A stretch of DNA of 57,244 nucleotides from NCBI GenBank assembly GCA_020634115.1, contig JACKCH010000025.1:1-57244 (forward strand), in the 5' to 3' direction. Position 1 is the first letter of the stretch. Each line of letters starts with the position of its first letter. A model generated the notes under the pieces. That model searched no databases and was not told where the DNA came from. It saw only the letters and a program-made list of their open reading frames with translations. Source of the DNA: Anaerolineaceae bacterium. GTDB lineage: Bacteria > Chloroflexota > Anaerolineae > Aggregatilineales > Phototrophicaceae. The translations under genes and the position numbers were made by a program. Below, piece after piece: positions 25,788 through 34,677 of the stretch.

Positions 25788-28037
25788 ATGACTGACGCAC
25801 CATCTTGTCCCCGTCGTAAACTCTGGCGCTGGATTTTGGGTATCCCGGTTCTTTTTCTCTGTGTGGTCATTACAGCTTTTGGCTTCCTGCCCGTGCCGGA
25901 GGACACCCCGATTCCGCTGGCCGAACAGGGGGGCGGAGCGCGGCAAGGCAACGAAGCCACCACCGGCCTGCAACTGGCCTGGCCGGAAGTCCCGTCGGTA
26001 GACGCTGACCAGGCGGCCTTAGGTCGCCTGTTGTTCTATGACCCGGTGCTTTCTGCCAATGATGACCTAGCGTGTGCCAGCTGCCATCACCCTGATCTGG
26101 GCTTCAGCGATGGCCGCGTGCTGTCACAAGGCGCGCACGGTGAAGACTTGCGGCGGAACGCCCCTTCGCTGTGGAACGTGGCCTATGCTACCAGCCTGTT
26201 CTGGGATGGCCGGGCGTCCTCGCTGGAAGAGCAGATGCTTGTGCCGCTGACGAACCCGAACGAAATGGCCGCTGACCTGGACGCGATGCTGGCGCAGTTA
26301 AACGCCATCCCCGAATATCGTGACCTGTTCGCGGCGACCTTCGCGGATGGCATCACCACCGGCAACGTGGTTACGGCCATCGCCGCCTTTGAGCGCACGC
26401 TCCGCAGCCAGAACTCCCCGTTTGACCGGTTCGCCGCCGGGGACTTTAACGCCCTGACTCCGGCACAGCGGCGCGGCTTCAACGTGTTCCGCAGCGCCCA
26501 GACCCGTTGTTTCGAGTGCCATGCCTGGCCGCTGTTCACCCACAACAATTTCCATGTGCTGGGCGTGCCGGATATTAACCCGGAAAGCCCGGATACCGGA
26601 CGGGTCGAAATCATCAACGGCCCGGACGCGACCCGCGCCTTCCGCACGCCGGGGCTGCGGAATGTCGCCCTCTCCGCGCCGTATATGCACAATGGGGTGT
26701 TCGCCACGCTGGAAGAAGTGGTGGACTTTTACGAAAAAGGGGGTGGCCGCGCCTTTGGTGTGGATGTCACGCCCGATGAGTTCATTCACGGTTTCGACCT
26801 GACCGACCAGCAGCGCAGTGATTTAATCGCCTTCCTCTACGCGCTGACCGACGAACCGAGCGAGTTGATCGCTATCCCGGAAAGCGTGCCGTCCGGCCTG
26901 CCAATAGTCGAGCATATTGTGAATCCGGCGCGGGAACTGGTGGACGAATCCACCGCGCCACCGTATAACCCGGACACCCGTGAACCGCAGACCATCACTG
27001 TTAAATCCGGCGAATCGATTCAAGCGGCGATAGACGGGGCGCTGCCGGGCGACACGGTGGAGGTCGAGCCGGGGGTGTACTACGAGACGGTCTACATTGA
27101 CACGGCTAATCTGACGGTGCGCGGGCTGGTGGATGGTGATGAACGCCCCTGGCTGGATGGTGAAAACGTCCGCAGCGACGGCTTTAACACCACTGGCGAC
27201 AACTTCACGCTGGAAGGTTTCGGCATCCGCAACTATATCGGCAACGGCGTGCTGACCACCGGGGCGGAACACCTGATTTACCGCGACCTCATCATTGATA
27301 ACGCCGGGCTGTATGGGCTGTACCCGGTGGAAACCACCGATGTCCTGATTGAAAATTGCGTCGCCACCCGGATTGCAGACGCGGCGATTTACGTCGGGCA
27401 GAGCCGGGGGCCGATCATCGTGCGGAATAACGAGGTGTACAACAACGTTACCGGCATCGAGATCGAGAACAGCACCAACGCTGAGGTGTACGATAATCAC
27501 GCCCACGATAATACCGGGGGCATCCTGGTGTTCCTGCTGCCGAACAACCCGTCCAAAGTGGGTTATAACACGCGGGTGTATAACAACCTCATTGAGAACA
27601 ACAACCATGAGAATTTCGGCAATCCCGACTCGGTGGTCGGCCTGGTTCCACCCGGCACAGGCGTCATGATTATGACCGCCGACAACACCGAGGTGTATAA
27701 CAACATCATCCGGGGCAATCAGTCCTTCGGCGTGGCGCTCACCAGCCTGTATATCCTCTATGACCGGGATACGGTGTTCGACCTGGGGCCGCTGCCGGAA
27801 AACAACTGGATTCACGATAACACGTATGAAAATAACGGCTACGACCCGCAAGGGCTGGTCAAAGACATCGGTGTGGGCGGCGCAGATGTGATGTGGACGG
27901 GCGAGGGCTGGAACAACGCCTTTGATGAACCCGGCGCGAGCATGTTCCCACCGGTACTGCCGGGGCGCAACTGGCCTGACCCGGCCAAACGTGCCATCTG
28001 GCGCGTCTACGATATCCTTATCGGGTTGCTGCTGTAA
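25788..28037 (+). CDS. Di-heme cytochrome c peroxidase fused to a parallel beta-helix
   Basis: A 749-aa exported or membrane-anchored protein with an N-terminal helix (WILGIPVLFLCVVITAFGFL). Residues about 70-360 are a bacterial cytochrome c peroxidase/MauG domain with two heme sites, CASCH (96-100) and CFECH (241-245), plus GRASSLEEQMLVPL and TPGLRNVALSAPYMHNG that are typical of this family. Residues about 400-720 are a right-handed parallel beta-helix of the NosD/CASH type, beginning VKSGESIQAAIDGALPGDTV and continuing through IENCVATRIADAAIYVG and AEVYDNHAHDNTGGI. The peroxidase part would oxidise a substrate with H2O2 using heme; the beta-helix is normally a polysaccharide-binding or lyase fold. 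The combination is unusual. A membrane protein gene follows 49 bases later on the same strand. Confidence 0.88.
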   Translation: MTDAPSCPRRKLWRWILGIPVLFLCVVITAFGFLPVPEDTPIPLAEQGGGARQGNEATTGLQLAWPEVPSVDADQAALGRLLFYDPVLSANDDLACASCHHPDLGFSDGRVLSQGAHGEDLRRNAPSLWNVAYATSLFWDGRASSLEEQMLVPLTNPNEMAADLDAMLAQLNAIPEYRDLFAATFADGITTGNVVTAIAAFERTLRSQNSPFDRFAAGDFNALTPAQRRGFNVFRSAQTRCFECHAWPLFTHNNFHVLGVPDINPESPDTGRVEIINGPDATRAFRTPGLRNVALSAPYMHNGVFATLEEVVDFYEKGGGRAFGVDVTPDEFIHGFDLTDQQRSDLIAFLYALTDEPSELIAIPESVPSGLPIVEHIVNPARELVDESTAPPYNPDTREPQTITVKSGESIQAAIDGALPGDTVEVEPGVYYETVYIDTANLTVRGLVDGDERPWLDGENVRSDGFNTTGDNFTLEGFGIRNYIGNGVLTTGAEHLIYRDLIIDNAGLYGLYPVETTDVLIENCVATRIADAAIYVGQSRGPIIVRNNEVYNNVTGIEIENSTNAEVYDNHAHDNTGGILVFLLPNNPSKVGYNTRVYNNLIENNNHENFGNPDSVVGLVPPGTGVMIMTADNTEVYNNIIRGNQSFGVALTSLYILYDRDTVFDLGPLPENNWIHDNTYENNGYDPQGLVKDIGVGGADVMWTGEGWNNAFDEPGASMFPPVLPGRNWPDPAKRAIWRVYDILIGLLL

Positions 28038-28085
28038 TGTGTGATGGTATGAATTTCTAATGATTCAGGCAGATCAGGAGAAACC

Positions 28086-28658
28086 ATGATTCAGCGACGC
28101 CAGTGGGTTGAATGGATTCTAGCCAATGTCGCCGGGCTGCTGATCGGCAGTGTGCTGGGCGCGACGGATGGCGGGCTGGTTCATGGTATCGTGGGCGATC
28201 TGCTGTTGGGCGCTTCAATCGGTGTTTGCCAGTGGTGGGCGCTGCGGCGTTACCTGGATCACCGTCCCGGTTTGGGGTGGTGGCCGTTCGTGACCACATT
28301 CGGGTACACGGCGGGGGTGGTGCTGGGGCGGCGGTTCGCGTCTACGATCACGACGGAACATCTGCTGCTGGGGCTGGTTTTTGGCGTGTTTGTGGGCGTA
28401 CCGCTAGGTCTGGCTCAGGCCATCGCGGTGCGCCGTTTGAGCGGCGGTCAGCGAGCCGCGCTGGTCTGGTTTCTGGCTGCGCTGGCCGCGTGGATTGCCG
28501 GGGAACTGGTCGCCTTTCTCTTTTATTTCCGGCTGGAAGGTGTGCCATTCGTCGGGCTGGCGGTGGCGCTGTTGAGCGGGTTGGCGCTGCCGCTGATGAT
28601 AGACCGTTCTGTGCCAGGATTGCCGCTCTCGTCATATAGTGAACAGAGGAAAACATGA
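28086..28658 (+). CDS. Polytopic membrane protein, first gene of the DUF4139/subtilase cluster
   Basis: A 190-aa protein with about five membrane helices rich in Gly and Ala (LANVAGLLIGSVLGATDGGL, LLLGLVFGVFVGVPLGLAQA, FLAALAAWIAGELVAFLFYF). An AGGAG precedes the ATG. Its stop codon overlaps the start of the DUF4139-like gene (ATGA), implying coupled translation. The repeated G-x-x-x-G helices and WW motif (VCQWWALRRYL) resemble small glycine-zipper membrane proteins, but no family is certain. Confidence 0.75.
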   Translation: MIQRRQWVEWILANVAGLLIGSVLGATDGGLVHGIVGDLLLGASIGVCQWWALRRYLDHRPGLGWWPFVTTFGYTAGVVLGRRFASTITTEHLLLGLVFGVFVGVPLGLAQAIAVRRLSGGQRAALVWFLAALAAWIAGELVAFLFYFRLEGVPFVGLAVALLSGLALPLMIDRSVPGLPLSSYSEQRKT

Positions 28659-30760
28659 CTCAATTACCGATCCGCCGGTTGACACTGTACAAGCAGGGTA
28701 TCGGGTATTTTGAGCGGCGTGGAACGCTCACCGGACAAACGACCTCACTCATTATCCCGCGCGAGGTGGTCAACGACGCCCTCAAGAGCCTGAATGTCAC
28801 CGTCCACCAGGGCGGGCAGGTTTTGAGCGTGGATTATGAAACGCCGGAAGACAAGAATGCGGTGCTGGCCGGGCTGCCCATCCAGATGACCGAACGCGCC
28901 AGTCTGGTAGATCTAATGGCGAGTTTGCGCGGCAGTCAGGTCGAACTTCATCTCAATGGGGACCGTAAGGCCGCCGGACGCATTATCGGGGTGGAATCGT
29001 CCCTTACACCAGAAACCCAGCCACCGGTTATCCTACTGCAAAATGAGGCCGACGCCGCCGACATCGCTATCGTGCCGGTACAGGACATTTCCGGTATCAC
29101 GCTGCTGGATGACCGCGCCCCGGTGGATATTCGTTTCTTCCTGGATGTCAGCCGAATGGAACAGACCCGTGCGACGCTGACGGTGCGGCTTTCCGGCGAG
29201 GAACATGATCTCAGCATTGGCTACCTCGCCCCCAGCCCGACATGGCGGGTCAGCTACCGGATTATCAGTAACGGCACCGGGCAGGCACGCCTGATTGGGT
29301 GGGGCTTGTTTGAAAACTCATTGGACGAGGATTTGGAGGAGGTTTCGCTGACTCTCATGTCCGGGCGTCCGATCTCGTTTGAGTATGGCCTGATGGAGTC
29401 ACGCACTCCCGCCCGCCCCCAGGTTTCCGACGAATCACCGTCTCTGCCCGGCGACCCCCGGATTGCCGAAGCAATCAGCGCCATTTCGCATGACCTTAGA
29501 AACCCACTGTCCACCATTCATGGCTATGCCGATTTACTGGATCGCGTCGGATCGCTGACAAATGAGCAGCAAAAGTTCGTCCAGAACATTCGTCACAGTG
29601 TCCAGCGTATGAACGAACTCATGTCTAATTTGTTGGACATGATGCGACTACGGGTCGGCAATGGGGACGACTCTTATGGAGCCGGTTTCCCGACCTTGTT
29701 ACGTTCCGGCCCGTTGGGTGATCTCAAAGTCAGCAGCAGTTACTTTGTGCCAGTTATCATGGGCAACGCCGAACAGGAGTTCCTCACTTATACCGTCAGC
29801 AGTCCGGTTTCCGTCCGGCGCGGCCAGTCCGCGATGGTCCAGATTATGGATGTGGTGCTGGATTACGAGCCGCTGTGTGTCTACAACGGGGACAAGATGC
29901 CCAATCACCCGCTGCTGGTGTGGCATTTACAGAACACCACCGGTATGGCGCTGGAACAAGGGCCGGTGACGATCATTGACGACGAACGATATCAGGGCGA
30001 AGGTTTGATTCGTTTTACCGGGGCAGGCGATGACCTGCAAATCCCCTACGCGCTGGAATTCGGTGTCCTGGTTGAAGAAGAAAACACCTGGCATGACAAG
30101 GAAATCGCAGGAATTCGGTTTGACGCCGACCAACGCCAGGCGGTTGTCAGTCGTTCCCAGATTGCCGACCACAGTTACCGGTTGATAAGCCGCGTTCAGC
30201 GGGAAGTCGTGGTTTTGATTGAGCGCCGCGACTCTGACAAGGGGCAGTATTTTGAGATGCCCACACCAAATTTCACCGGACAGGGACACAGCCGTTGGCG
30301 GGTTGCCGTGCCAGGCAACGAAGAAACCACGTTCACCGTGCGCGTGCGGCATGTATTCGAAAATAGCGAAGATATAGACAGTTGGAAGTCGGATTACGTG
30401 GATGAACTGCACGAAGCGGGGGGACTGACGGATACGGCCTACGCGACCATCCACGACCTGCTGGATGCCAAAGCACAGGTGGTGGACGCTAATGAGAACA
30501 TGAAGCGACTTCAGGCTGACTACCAGCAGTTGGCCGGGTTACAAGAGGGGCTGCGGAAGAATCTGAATGCGTTGGGGACTTCGGAACGCGAGGTCGTCAT
30601 TCGTAACCAGACACTGGATGACCTGGAAGCCAGCGAAAACCGCCGCCGCGAGATAGAAAGCACACTGCTGGAATTGAACGAACACATCAAACAGCACCAG
30701 CAGAACCAGCAATCCTTGTTAGATGCCTTATTTGACAGAGTGGAGGGAAACAACGGGTAA
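28655..30760 (+). CDS. DUF4139-like protein with embedded HisKA phosphoacceptor domain
   Basis: A 701-aa protein without signal peptide. The outer parts look like a DUF4139 protein: LYKQGIGYFERRG near the N terminus, YLAPSPTWRVSYRI (190-203) and a C-terminal beta region with REVVVLIERRDSDKG followed by a long coiled coil (about 610-695). Inserted at 266-335 is a complete histidine-kinase dimerisation/phosphoacceptor unit: SHDLRNPLSTIHGYADLL with the candidate phospho-histidine H279, then the second helix FVQNIRHSVQRMNELMSNLL. No ATPase (HATPase_c) motifs follow, so it cannot phosphorylate itself; a kinase in trans or a purely structural role is inferred. It overlaps the preceding membrane protein gene by four bases and is followed after 36 bases by a subtilase. 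Confidence 0.8.
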   Translation: MTQLPIRRLTLYKQGIGYFERRGTLTGQTTSLIIPREVVNDALKSLNVTVHQGGQVLSVDYETPEDKNAVLAGLPIQMTERASLVDLMASLRGSQVELHLNGDRKAAGRIIGVESSLTPETQPPVILLQNEADAADIAIVPVQDISGITLLDDRAPVDIRFFLDVSRMEQTRATLTVRLSGEEHDLSIGYLAPSPTWRVSYRIISNGTGQARLIGWGLFENSLDEDLEEVSLTLMSGRPISFEYGLMESRTPARPQVSDESPSLPGDPRIAEAISAISHDLRNPLSTIHGYADLLDRVGSLTNEQQKFVQNIRHSVQRMNELMSNLLDMMRLRVGNGDDSYGAGFPTLLRSGPLGDLKVSSSYFVPVIMGNAEQEFLTYTVSSPVSVRRGQSAMVQIMDVVLDYEPLCVYNGDKMPNHPLLVWHLQNTTGMALEQGPVTIIDDERYQGEGLIRFTGAGDDLQIPYALEFGVLVEEENTWHDKEIAGIRFDADQRQAVVSRSQIADHSYRLISRVQREVVVLIERRDSDKGQYFEMPTPNFTGQGHSRWRVAVPGNEETTFTVRVRHVFENSEDIDSWKSDYVDELHEAGGLTDTAYATIHDLLDAKAQVVDANENMKRLQADYQQLAGLQEGLRKNLNALGTSEREVVIRNQTLDDLEASENRRREIESTLLELNEHIKQHQQNQQSLLDALFDRVEGNNG

Positions 30761-30796
30761 TCACACTCGTTTATCCGTCAATGAGGGGAGGAACTG

Positions 30797-32680
30797 ATGG
30801 CTTTTGATGAACTGAACCGGCAAATTCTCGATGAAGTCCACCAGCAGATGACTGCCTCAACAGCCCAGGCTTCCGGAAGTGGGACGCGCTTTGTCATCGA
30901 ACTGTCAACAGAGATGACGCCTGAAACGGCGCGGGAGGCTGTCGCCGGGGCTTTGAATCTGAGTTCTGAAATGGGAATTCAGATTGAACCGCTATTCAAT
31001 GCTGTCAATCCCGATTTCGGTATGCACCGTTTCTTTGTCCTCACGCTGGCGATATCGCCAACCAACCAATCTGGTATGTTTGATGTTGCCTATGCGCTGC
31101 GAGATACCTGCGGCTTTGTGGCAGTGGATCCCGATGTGCTGGATTCGGTATATTTTCTGACACCCGCCGTGCTATCAGATCAAACGAGACCCCAACTAGA
31201 AGAAAATGACCCGCCAGAGGATGCACCGCCGCCGAATTGGTCGCTCAAAAATATCCGAGCAGACCGTGCCTGGGCGATGACTCCACCACCCGGCGGCGCA
31301 CCCAGGGGCAAGGGGATTGTTATCGCCCATACCGATACCGGTTGGGCGGAGCATCCCGACGTGGATATGGATGATTTCGACCTGGTACACGCCAAGAACA
31401 TCCTGAATGGCTCGAATGATGCCCGCAATCCGCTGAATCCCGAACTGGAAAGAGTGCTCTACCCTGGACATGGTACGGCTACCGCCAGCGTCGCCGTGAC
31501 ATTGTTCCCTGGGAAAAATTCGCCACCCAAACCGCGCCCCGAACCGCCGCAGGGATTGGTCGGGGTGCTGCTTTCTATCATCCATGTGCTGGTCAATCTG
31601 TGGGAGGCCGTGACCAGTGCGTTCGGAATCGGGCAGGAGGCCGCGCTACAGGCTCAGACCACCGCCGAGGCCGATGTGCCGCCAAGTGGCGTCGCGCCTG
31701 ACGCGACCCTCATCCCGATCCGTTATTCAGATACCGTCGTGGTGACGAGCGGCTTGAATCTGGCACGGGCCATCCATTATGCGGCGGAACAAGAAGCCGA
31801 CATCATCCTGATTACCTCTGGCGGTATTACGACGCCCTGGTTAGAAGCCGCTGTCACGGATGCTGTGCAGCGCTCGAACTGTATCGTCGTGGCGTCTGCC
31901 GGGAACGCGATTCCTTTTGTGGCCGCACCAGCCTTCTACGAAGACTGTATTGCTGTCGCTGGAACGAATGTCCAGGACGCCCCCTGGGACTTATCGGCAC
32001 ATGGGCCGGCAGTGAACATCTCCGCGCCTGCGGAAATGGTATGGCGGGCAACCTTTGACCCCAAGGACAATATGGCACCGCGATTCTGGCCGGGCAGTGG
32101 CACATCTTTCTCAGCGCCGAATATGGCAGGGGTAGTCGCGCTGTGGTTAGCGTATCATGGGCGCGAGGCGTTGCGGCAACGCTACCAGGGAAAAGCGACT
32201 CTGACTCAGGTCTTGCTGCGGCTGCTGGCGGACACCCGGCGTTTGCCACTATCGTGGGACGCGGACCTGATTGCCAACTATGGTGGTGGGATTGTAGACG
32301 CGGCGGCGCTGCTGGCCGCACCACTGCCCGACGCGGATTCGTTCGCGGGCGAGACATCAGAATGGAAGCCGCAGAGTCATGCGCAGGTCATCCATATGAT
32401 GACGCAGGAACTCCCGGCGGAAGTACGGCCTGCCGAAGATACTACCCTGGCAGCACAAACGCAACAGGTATTGGAAACTGTTCTCGGCCAGCCTGCCGCC
32501 GAATTTGATGATTTAGCCGCAGCGTATGGCGGGGAACTGATGCGTCTGCTGTATGCGAGACACGCCCCAAAGCAAGGAGTAGCAGTTCAGGGGGTGATCG
32601 CTCCTGCGTTGTCGCGGAGACTGCAAGCAGCGCTGAAGGGGAATTCATCCACCATAGAAACCGAGGAGAATACACAGTGA
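30797..32680 (+). CDS. Cytoplasmic subtilisin-family (S8) serine protease
   Basis: A 627-aa protease with an intact catalytic set: D180 in AHTDTGWAEHPD, H225 in GHGTATAS, oxyanion N370 in VASAGNA and S437 in GSGTSFSAPNMAG. There is no signal peptide and the N-terminal ~150 residues form a separate domain, so it seems to act inside the cell. Between the His and Asn motifs is an insertion of about 60 residues with a hydrophobic stretch (GLVGVLLSIIHVLVNLWEAV). The C-terminal ~120 residues are helical. GGGGAGGAAC precedes the ATG. It follows the DUF4139/HisKA gene by 36 bases and likely shares its transcript. Substrates are unknown; controlled cleavage of the neighbouring proteins is one possibility. 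Confidence 0.88.
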   Translation: MAFDELNRQILDEVHQQMTASTAQASGSGTRFVIELSTEMTPETAREAVAGALNLSSEMGIQIEPLFNAVNPDFGMHRFFVLTLAISPTNQSGMFDVAYALRDTCGFVAVDPDVLDSVYFLTPAVLSDQTRPQLEENDPPEDAPPPNWSLKNIRADRAWAMTPPPGGAPRGKGIVIAHTDTGWAEHPDVDMDDFDLVHAKNILNGSNDARNPLNPELERVLYPGHGTATASVAVTLFPGKNSPPKPRPEPPQGLVGVLLSIIHVLVNLWEAVTSAFGIGQEAALQAQTTAEADVPPSGVAPDATLIPIRYSDTVVVTSGLNLARAIHYAAEQEADIILITSGGITTPWLEAAVTDAVQRSNCIVVASAGNAIPFVAAPAFYEDCIAVAGTNVQDAPWDLSAHGPAVNISAPAEMVWRATFDPKDNMAPRFWPGSGTSFSAPNMAGVVALWLAYHGREALRQRYQGKATLTQVLLRLLADTRRLPLSWDADLIANYGGGIVDAAALLAAPLPDADSFAGETSEWKPQSHAQVIHMMTQELPAEVRPAEDTTLAAQTQQVLETVLGQPAAEFDDLAAAYGGELMRLLYARHAPKQGVAVQGVIAPALSRRLQAALKGNSSTIETEENTQ

Positions 32681-32804
32681 GAATCGTGGACGTATACCAC
32701 TACTAAACCACAAAATCAGTCACATGCTACAATAATTAGAATTCACAATGGAGATACGGCCTTTCCTGGCATAGTTCAAATCTCATACCATCAGGAGACA
32801 TGGA

Positions 32805-33590
32805 ATGCCACTGCCAGCACTATCGAACTGGACTCAGACACGGGTCGGATTGCACCAGACCGCCCAGGTGATCGGCGCGATCAACCGGACAGTAGCCGAA
32901 CCACTGCCAAATTGGTTACACCTGACTTTGCGAGTTATCCCAGAAGGCTTAATCACCAGGCCACTGCCCTTCGGCGGTGAACTCGTACTCGATTTCGCAC
33001 AGCGGGCGATTCGCTATACCGGCGACCCGGCGGTGACAGTGCCGCTGGCCGGGCATACCCAGGTCGGGCTAGCCGATGCACTGCTGGCGGCGCTGGCGAA
33101 TGCCGGACACCCACTATCACCAGACAGGAGCAAGCTAACTGGCAATACCCCGCTGACTGTGGACGCGCAGACGGCGGAAGATTATGCCTGGGTGCTGCAC
33201 CGAGTCTATTCCGGGCTGGCGCGTTTCCATGCAGGGCGGTATGGGTGGATGTCAGCGGCGGGGGTGTGGCCGCATGGCTTTGACCTGTCGTTCCTTTGGT
33301 TCCCGAAGGGGAACAGCGAAGAACACGACCCCCACCTGAATTACGGGTTCTCCCCTGGCAGTCCTGGCTTTGACCGTCCGTATTTTTACGCTTATGCCCA
33401 CCCCCTGCCGGAGGGTCTGCTGGAGACACCACTGCCACCGCTGGCCCGTTGGTATACCGGCAGTTGGACGGGAGTCGTTGTCAACTATGATGATCTGGTC
33501 GGGGAAAGCGATATTGAAGGTACTATAGAGCGGACTTTCGCTGCCATTCACGCGGCTGTCGTACCGTTGTTGGTAGCAAGTCAGAAGTAG
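32805..33590 (+). CDS. DUF5996-like protein
   Basis: A 261-aa cytoplasmic protein. The opening LSNWTQTRVGLHQTAQVIGA, then PNWLHLTLRVIPEGLITRPL with a PFGGELVLDF strand, and the late FDRPYFYAYAHPLPEGLL match the pattern of DUF5996, a family of unknown function found mainly in Actinobacteria and Chloroflexi-like genomes. CAGGAG lies before the ATG. A gap of 124 bases separates it from the subtilase, so it may or may not share the transcript. No catalytic residues can be assigned. Confidence 0.75.
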   Translation: MPLPALSNWTQTRVGLHQTAQVIGAINRTVAEPLPNWLHLTLRVIPEGLITRPLPFGGELVLDFAQRAIRYTGDPAVTVPLAGHTQVGLADALLAALANAGHPLSPDRSKLTGNTPLTVDAQTAEDYAWVLHRVYSGLARFHAGRYGWMSAAGVWPHGFDLSFLWFPKGNSEEHDPHLNYGFSPGSPGFDRPYFYAYAHPLPEGLLETPLPPLARWYTGSWTGVVVNYDDLVGESDIEGTIERTFAAIHAAVVPLLVASQK

Positions 33591-33599
33591 TGGTCAGCT

Positions 33600-33850
33600 G
33601 GATAGCCGGGTAGTCCAATAGCTCGTTAGCTTGATAGCCTAAATGCTTTGTCCGGTAAATCGGTCAGGTAATCAGGGTTATCGGGTGTAGGGAAGGGTCT
33701 TTGACCCTCTCCTACGAAAAACCGCAGAGATTTATCAGATGAAGCATTAAAATGCTAACCGGCTAAAAGCTAGACGCCAGCGGCCAGCAGCTCACAGCCA
33801 GAAAACCTAATATGCTAAAGTGCTAACCAGCTAGGAAGCTAAAGTGCCAT
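33600..33850. repeat. GCTAA-rich repeat region with an embedded GTAGGGG hairpin
   Basis: The words GCTAA, GCTAG, TTAGC and ATAGC recur about a dozen times in 250 bases in both orientations. Inside, 33687-33715 is a 13-bp imperfect hairpin with GTAGG/CCTAC ends and TTT loop, belonging to the other dispersed repeat family. Similar GCTAA-rich stretches lie at 46.1 and 50.5 kb. No open frame here. Confidence 0.65.
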
Positions 33851-33860
33851 AGGTGCGGTC

Positions 33861-34184
33861 ATGAACGATATTTCACCTCAAGTCATCCAGTTATGTGGTC
33901 TAGCGGTTGGTGTTGGGATTCTGATTCTACTGGCAGGGTTGCTGGTGCTGCGGGTTATGAAAGGCAGCGTGTTTGGGCTGGGCATGTTAGTGATGCGGAT
34001 GTTCACAGATGCGAAAGAAGAAGATGAACCAGCTACCGCTCACTCCCAGGCACAATCCTCTGTCCATGACCACAGCCTTGAAGAACTGCGGGCAAAAGCT
34101 GAGTCTCTAGACTTTGACTCTGCTGTGCAAAAATACCGCTCCGGGGAAGCCCAGCACGTAGGGACTGAGAAAGACGACAACTGA
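33861..34184 (+). CDS. Single-pass membrane protein with SLDFDSAV motif (paralog 1)
   Basis: A 107-aa protein with one N-terminal membrane helix (about 9-31, LCGLAVGVGILILLAGLLVL) and a charged cytoplasmic tail. The tail carries ELRAKAESLDFDSAVQKY (75-92). The next gene, 16 bases downstream, encodes a protein of the same plan with the same motif at the same position, so they are tandem duplicates. AGGTG precedes the ATG. No known family; the conserved octapeptide is probably a docking motif. Confidence 0.75.
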   Translation: MNDISPQVIQLCGLAVGVGILILLAGLLVLRVMKGSVFGLGMLVMRMFTDAKEEDEPATAHSQAQSSVHDHSLEELRAKAESLDFDSAVQKYRSGEAQHVGTEKDDN

Positions 34185-34200
34185 TTTTAGGAGTACTGTA

Positions 34201-34665
34201 ATGGATATTGGCCTGATTCTGCTGACGGTATGCGGTCTGGCATTGGTTTGCGTGGGAACGTTTCTGGTCGTGGCGTTCATCGTGGCTCGCACAACCGGCG
34301 TGCGCCTGTGGAGTGCCTTCAGCGGCATTGGCGGCATCTTTGGTGTGTTGAGCGCCGGAGAGGATGACAATGAGCCGGAACTTGTGACCCGTTCCACCAC
34401 CCGCCGGGAACGCCGTTCACGCGGTGATTTTCGCGCTCGCGCACAGTCGCTGGATTTCGATTCCGCTGTTGCTCGACAGGTTGAAAATCCGTCTCCACCC
34501 TCGCCAACAGCGCAATCAACCGACTTTTCTCCACGAACCCCAAGGACTCGTTTCTCAACCACCTTGCCCGACAGCCAGCCCCTACGTCATCATGACGAGG
34601 ATAACGAAGATGAGATTTTCGGCGGATTCCTGGACGAAGATGGCGACGGAACGATAGATTTCTAG
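34201..34665 (+). CDS. Single-pass membrane protein with SLDFDSAV motif (paralog 2)
   Basis: A 154-aa paralog of the preceding protein: membrane helix at about 5-29, then FRARAQSLDFDSAVARQ (77-93). It has a longer Pro/Ser/Thr-rich tail and ends FGGFLDEDGDGTIDF, whose DEDGDGTID matches the first nine positions of an EF-hand calcium loop but stops before the twelfth-position glutamate. TAGGAG precedes the ATG. It ends 12 bases from the convergent polyamine transporter operon. Function unknown. Confidence 0.75.
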   Translation: MDIGLILLTVCGLALVCVGTFLVVAFIVARTTGVRLWSAFSGIGGIFGVLSAGEDDNEPELVTRSTTRRERRSRGDFRARAQSLDFDSAVARQVENPSPPSPTAQSTDFSPRTPRTRFSTTLPDSQPLRHHDEDNEDEIFGGFLDEDGDGTIDF

Positions 34666-34677
34666 GCGCAGCCGCCG

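Noticed and set aside
26823..27851. 342-codon minus-strand frame opposite the beta-helix region
   Set aside because: It mirrors the regular Asn/Val/Ile-rich beta-helix codons and has no ribosome site; the plus frame is continuous with the peroxidase.
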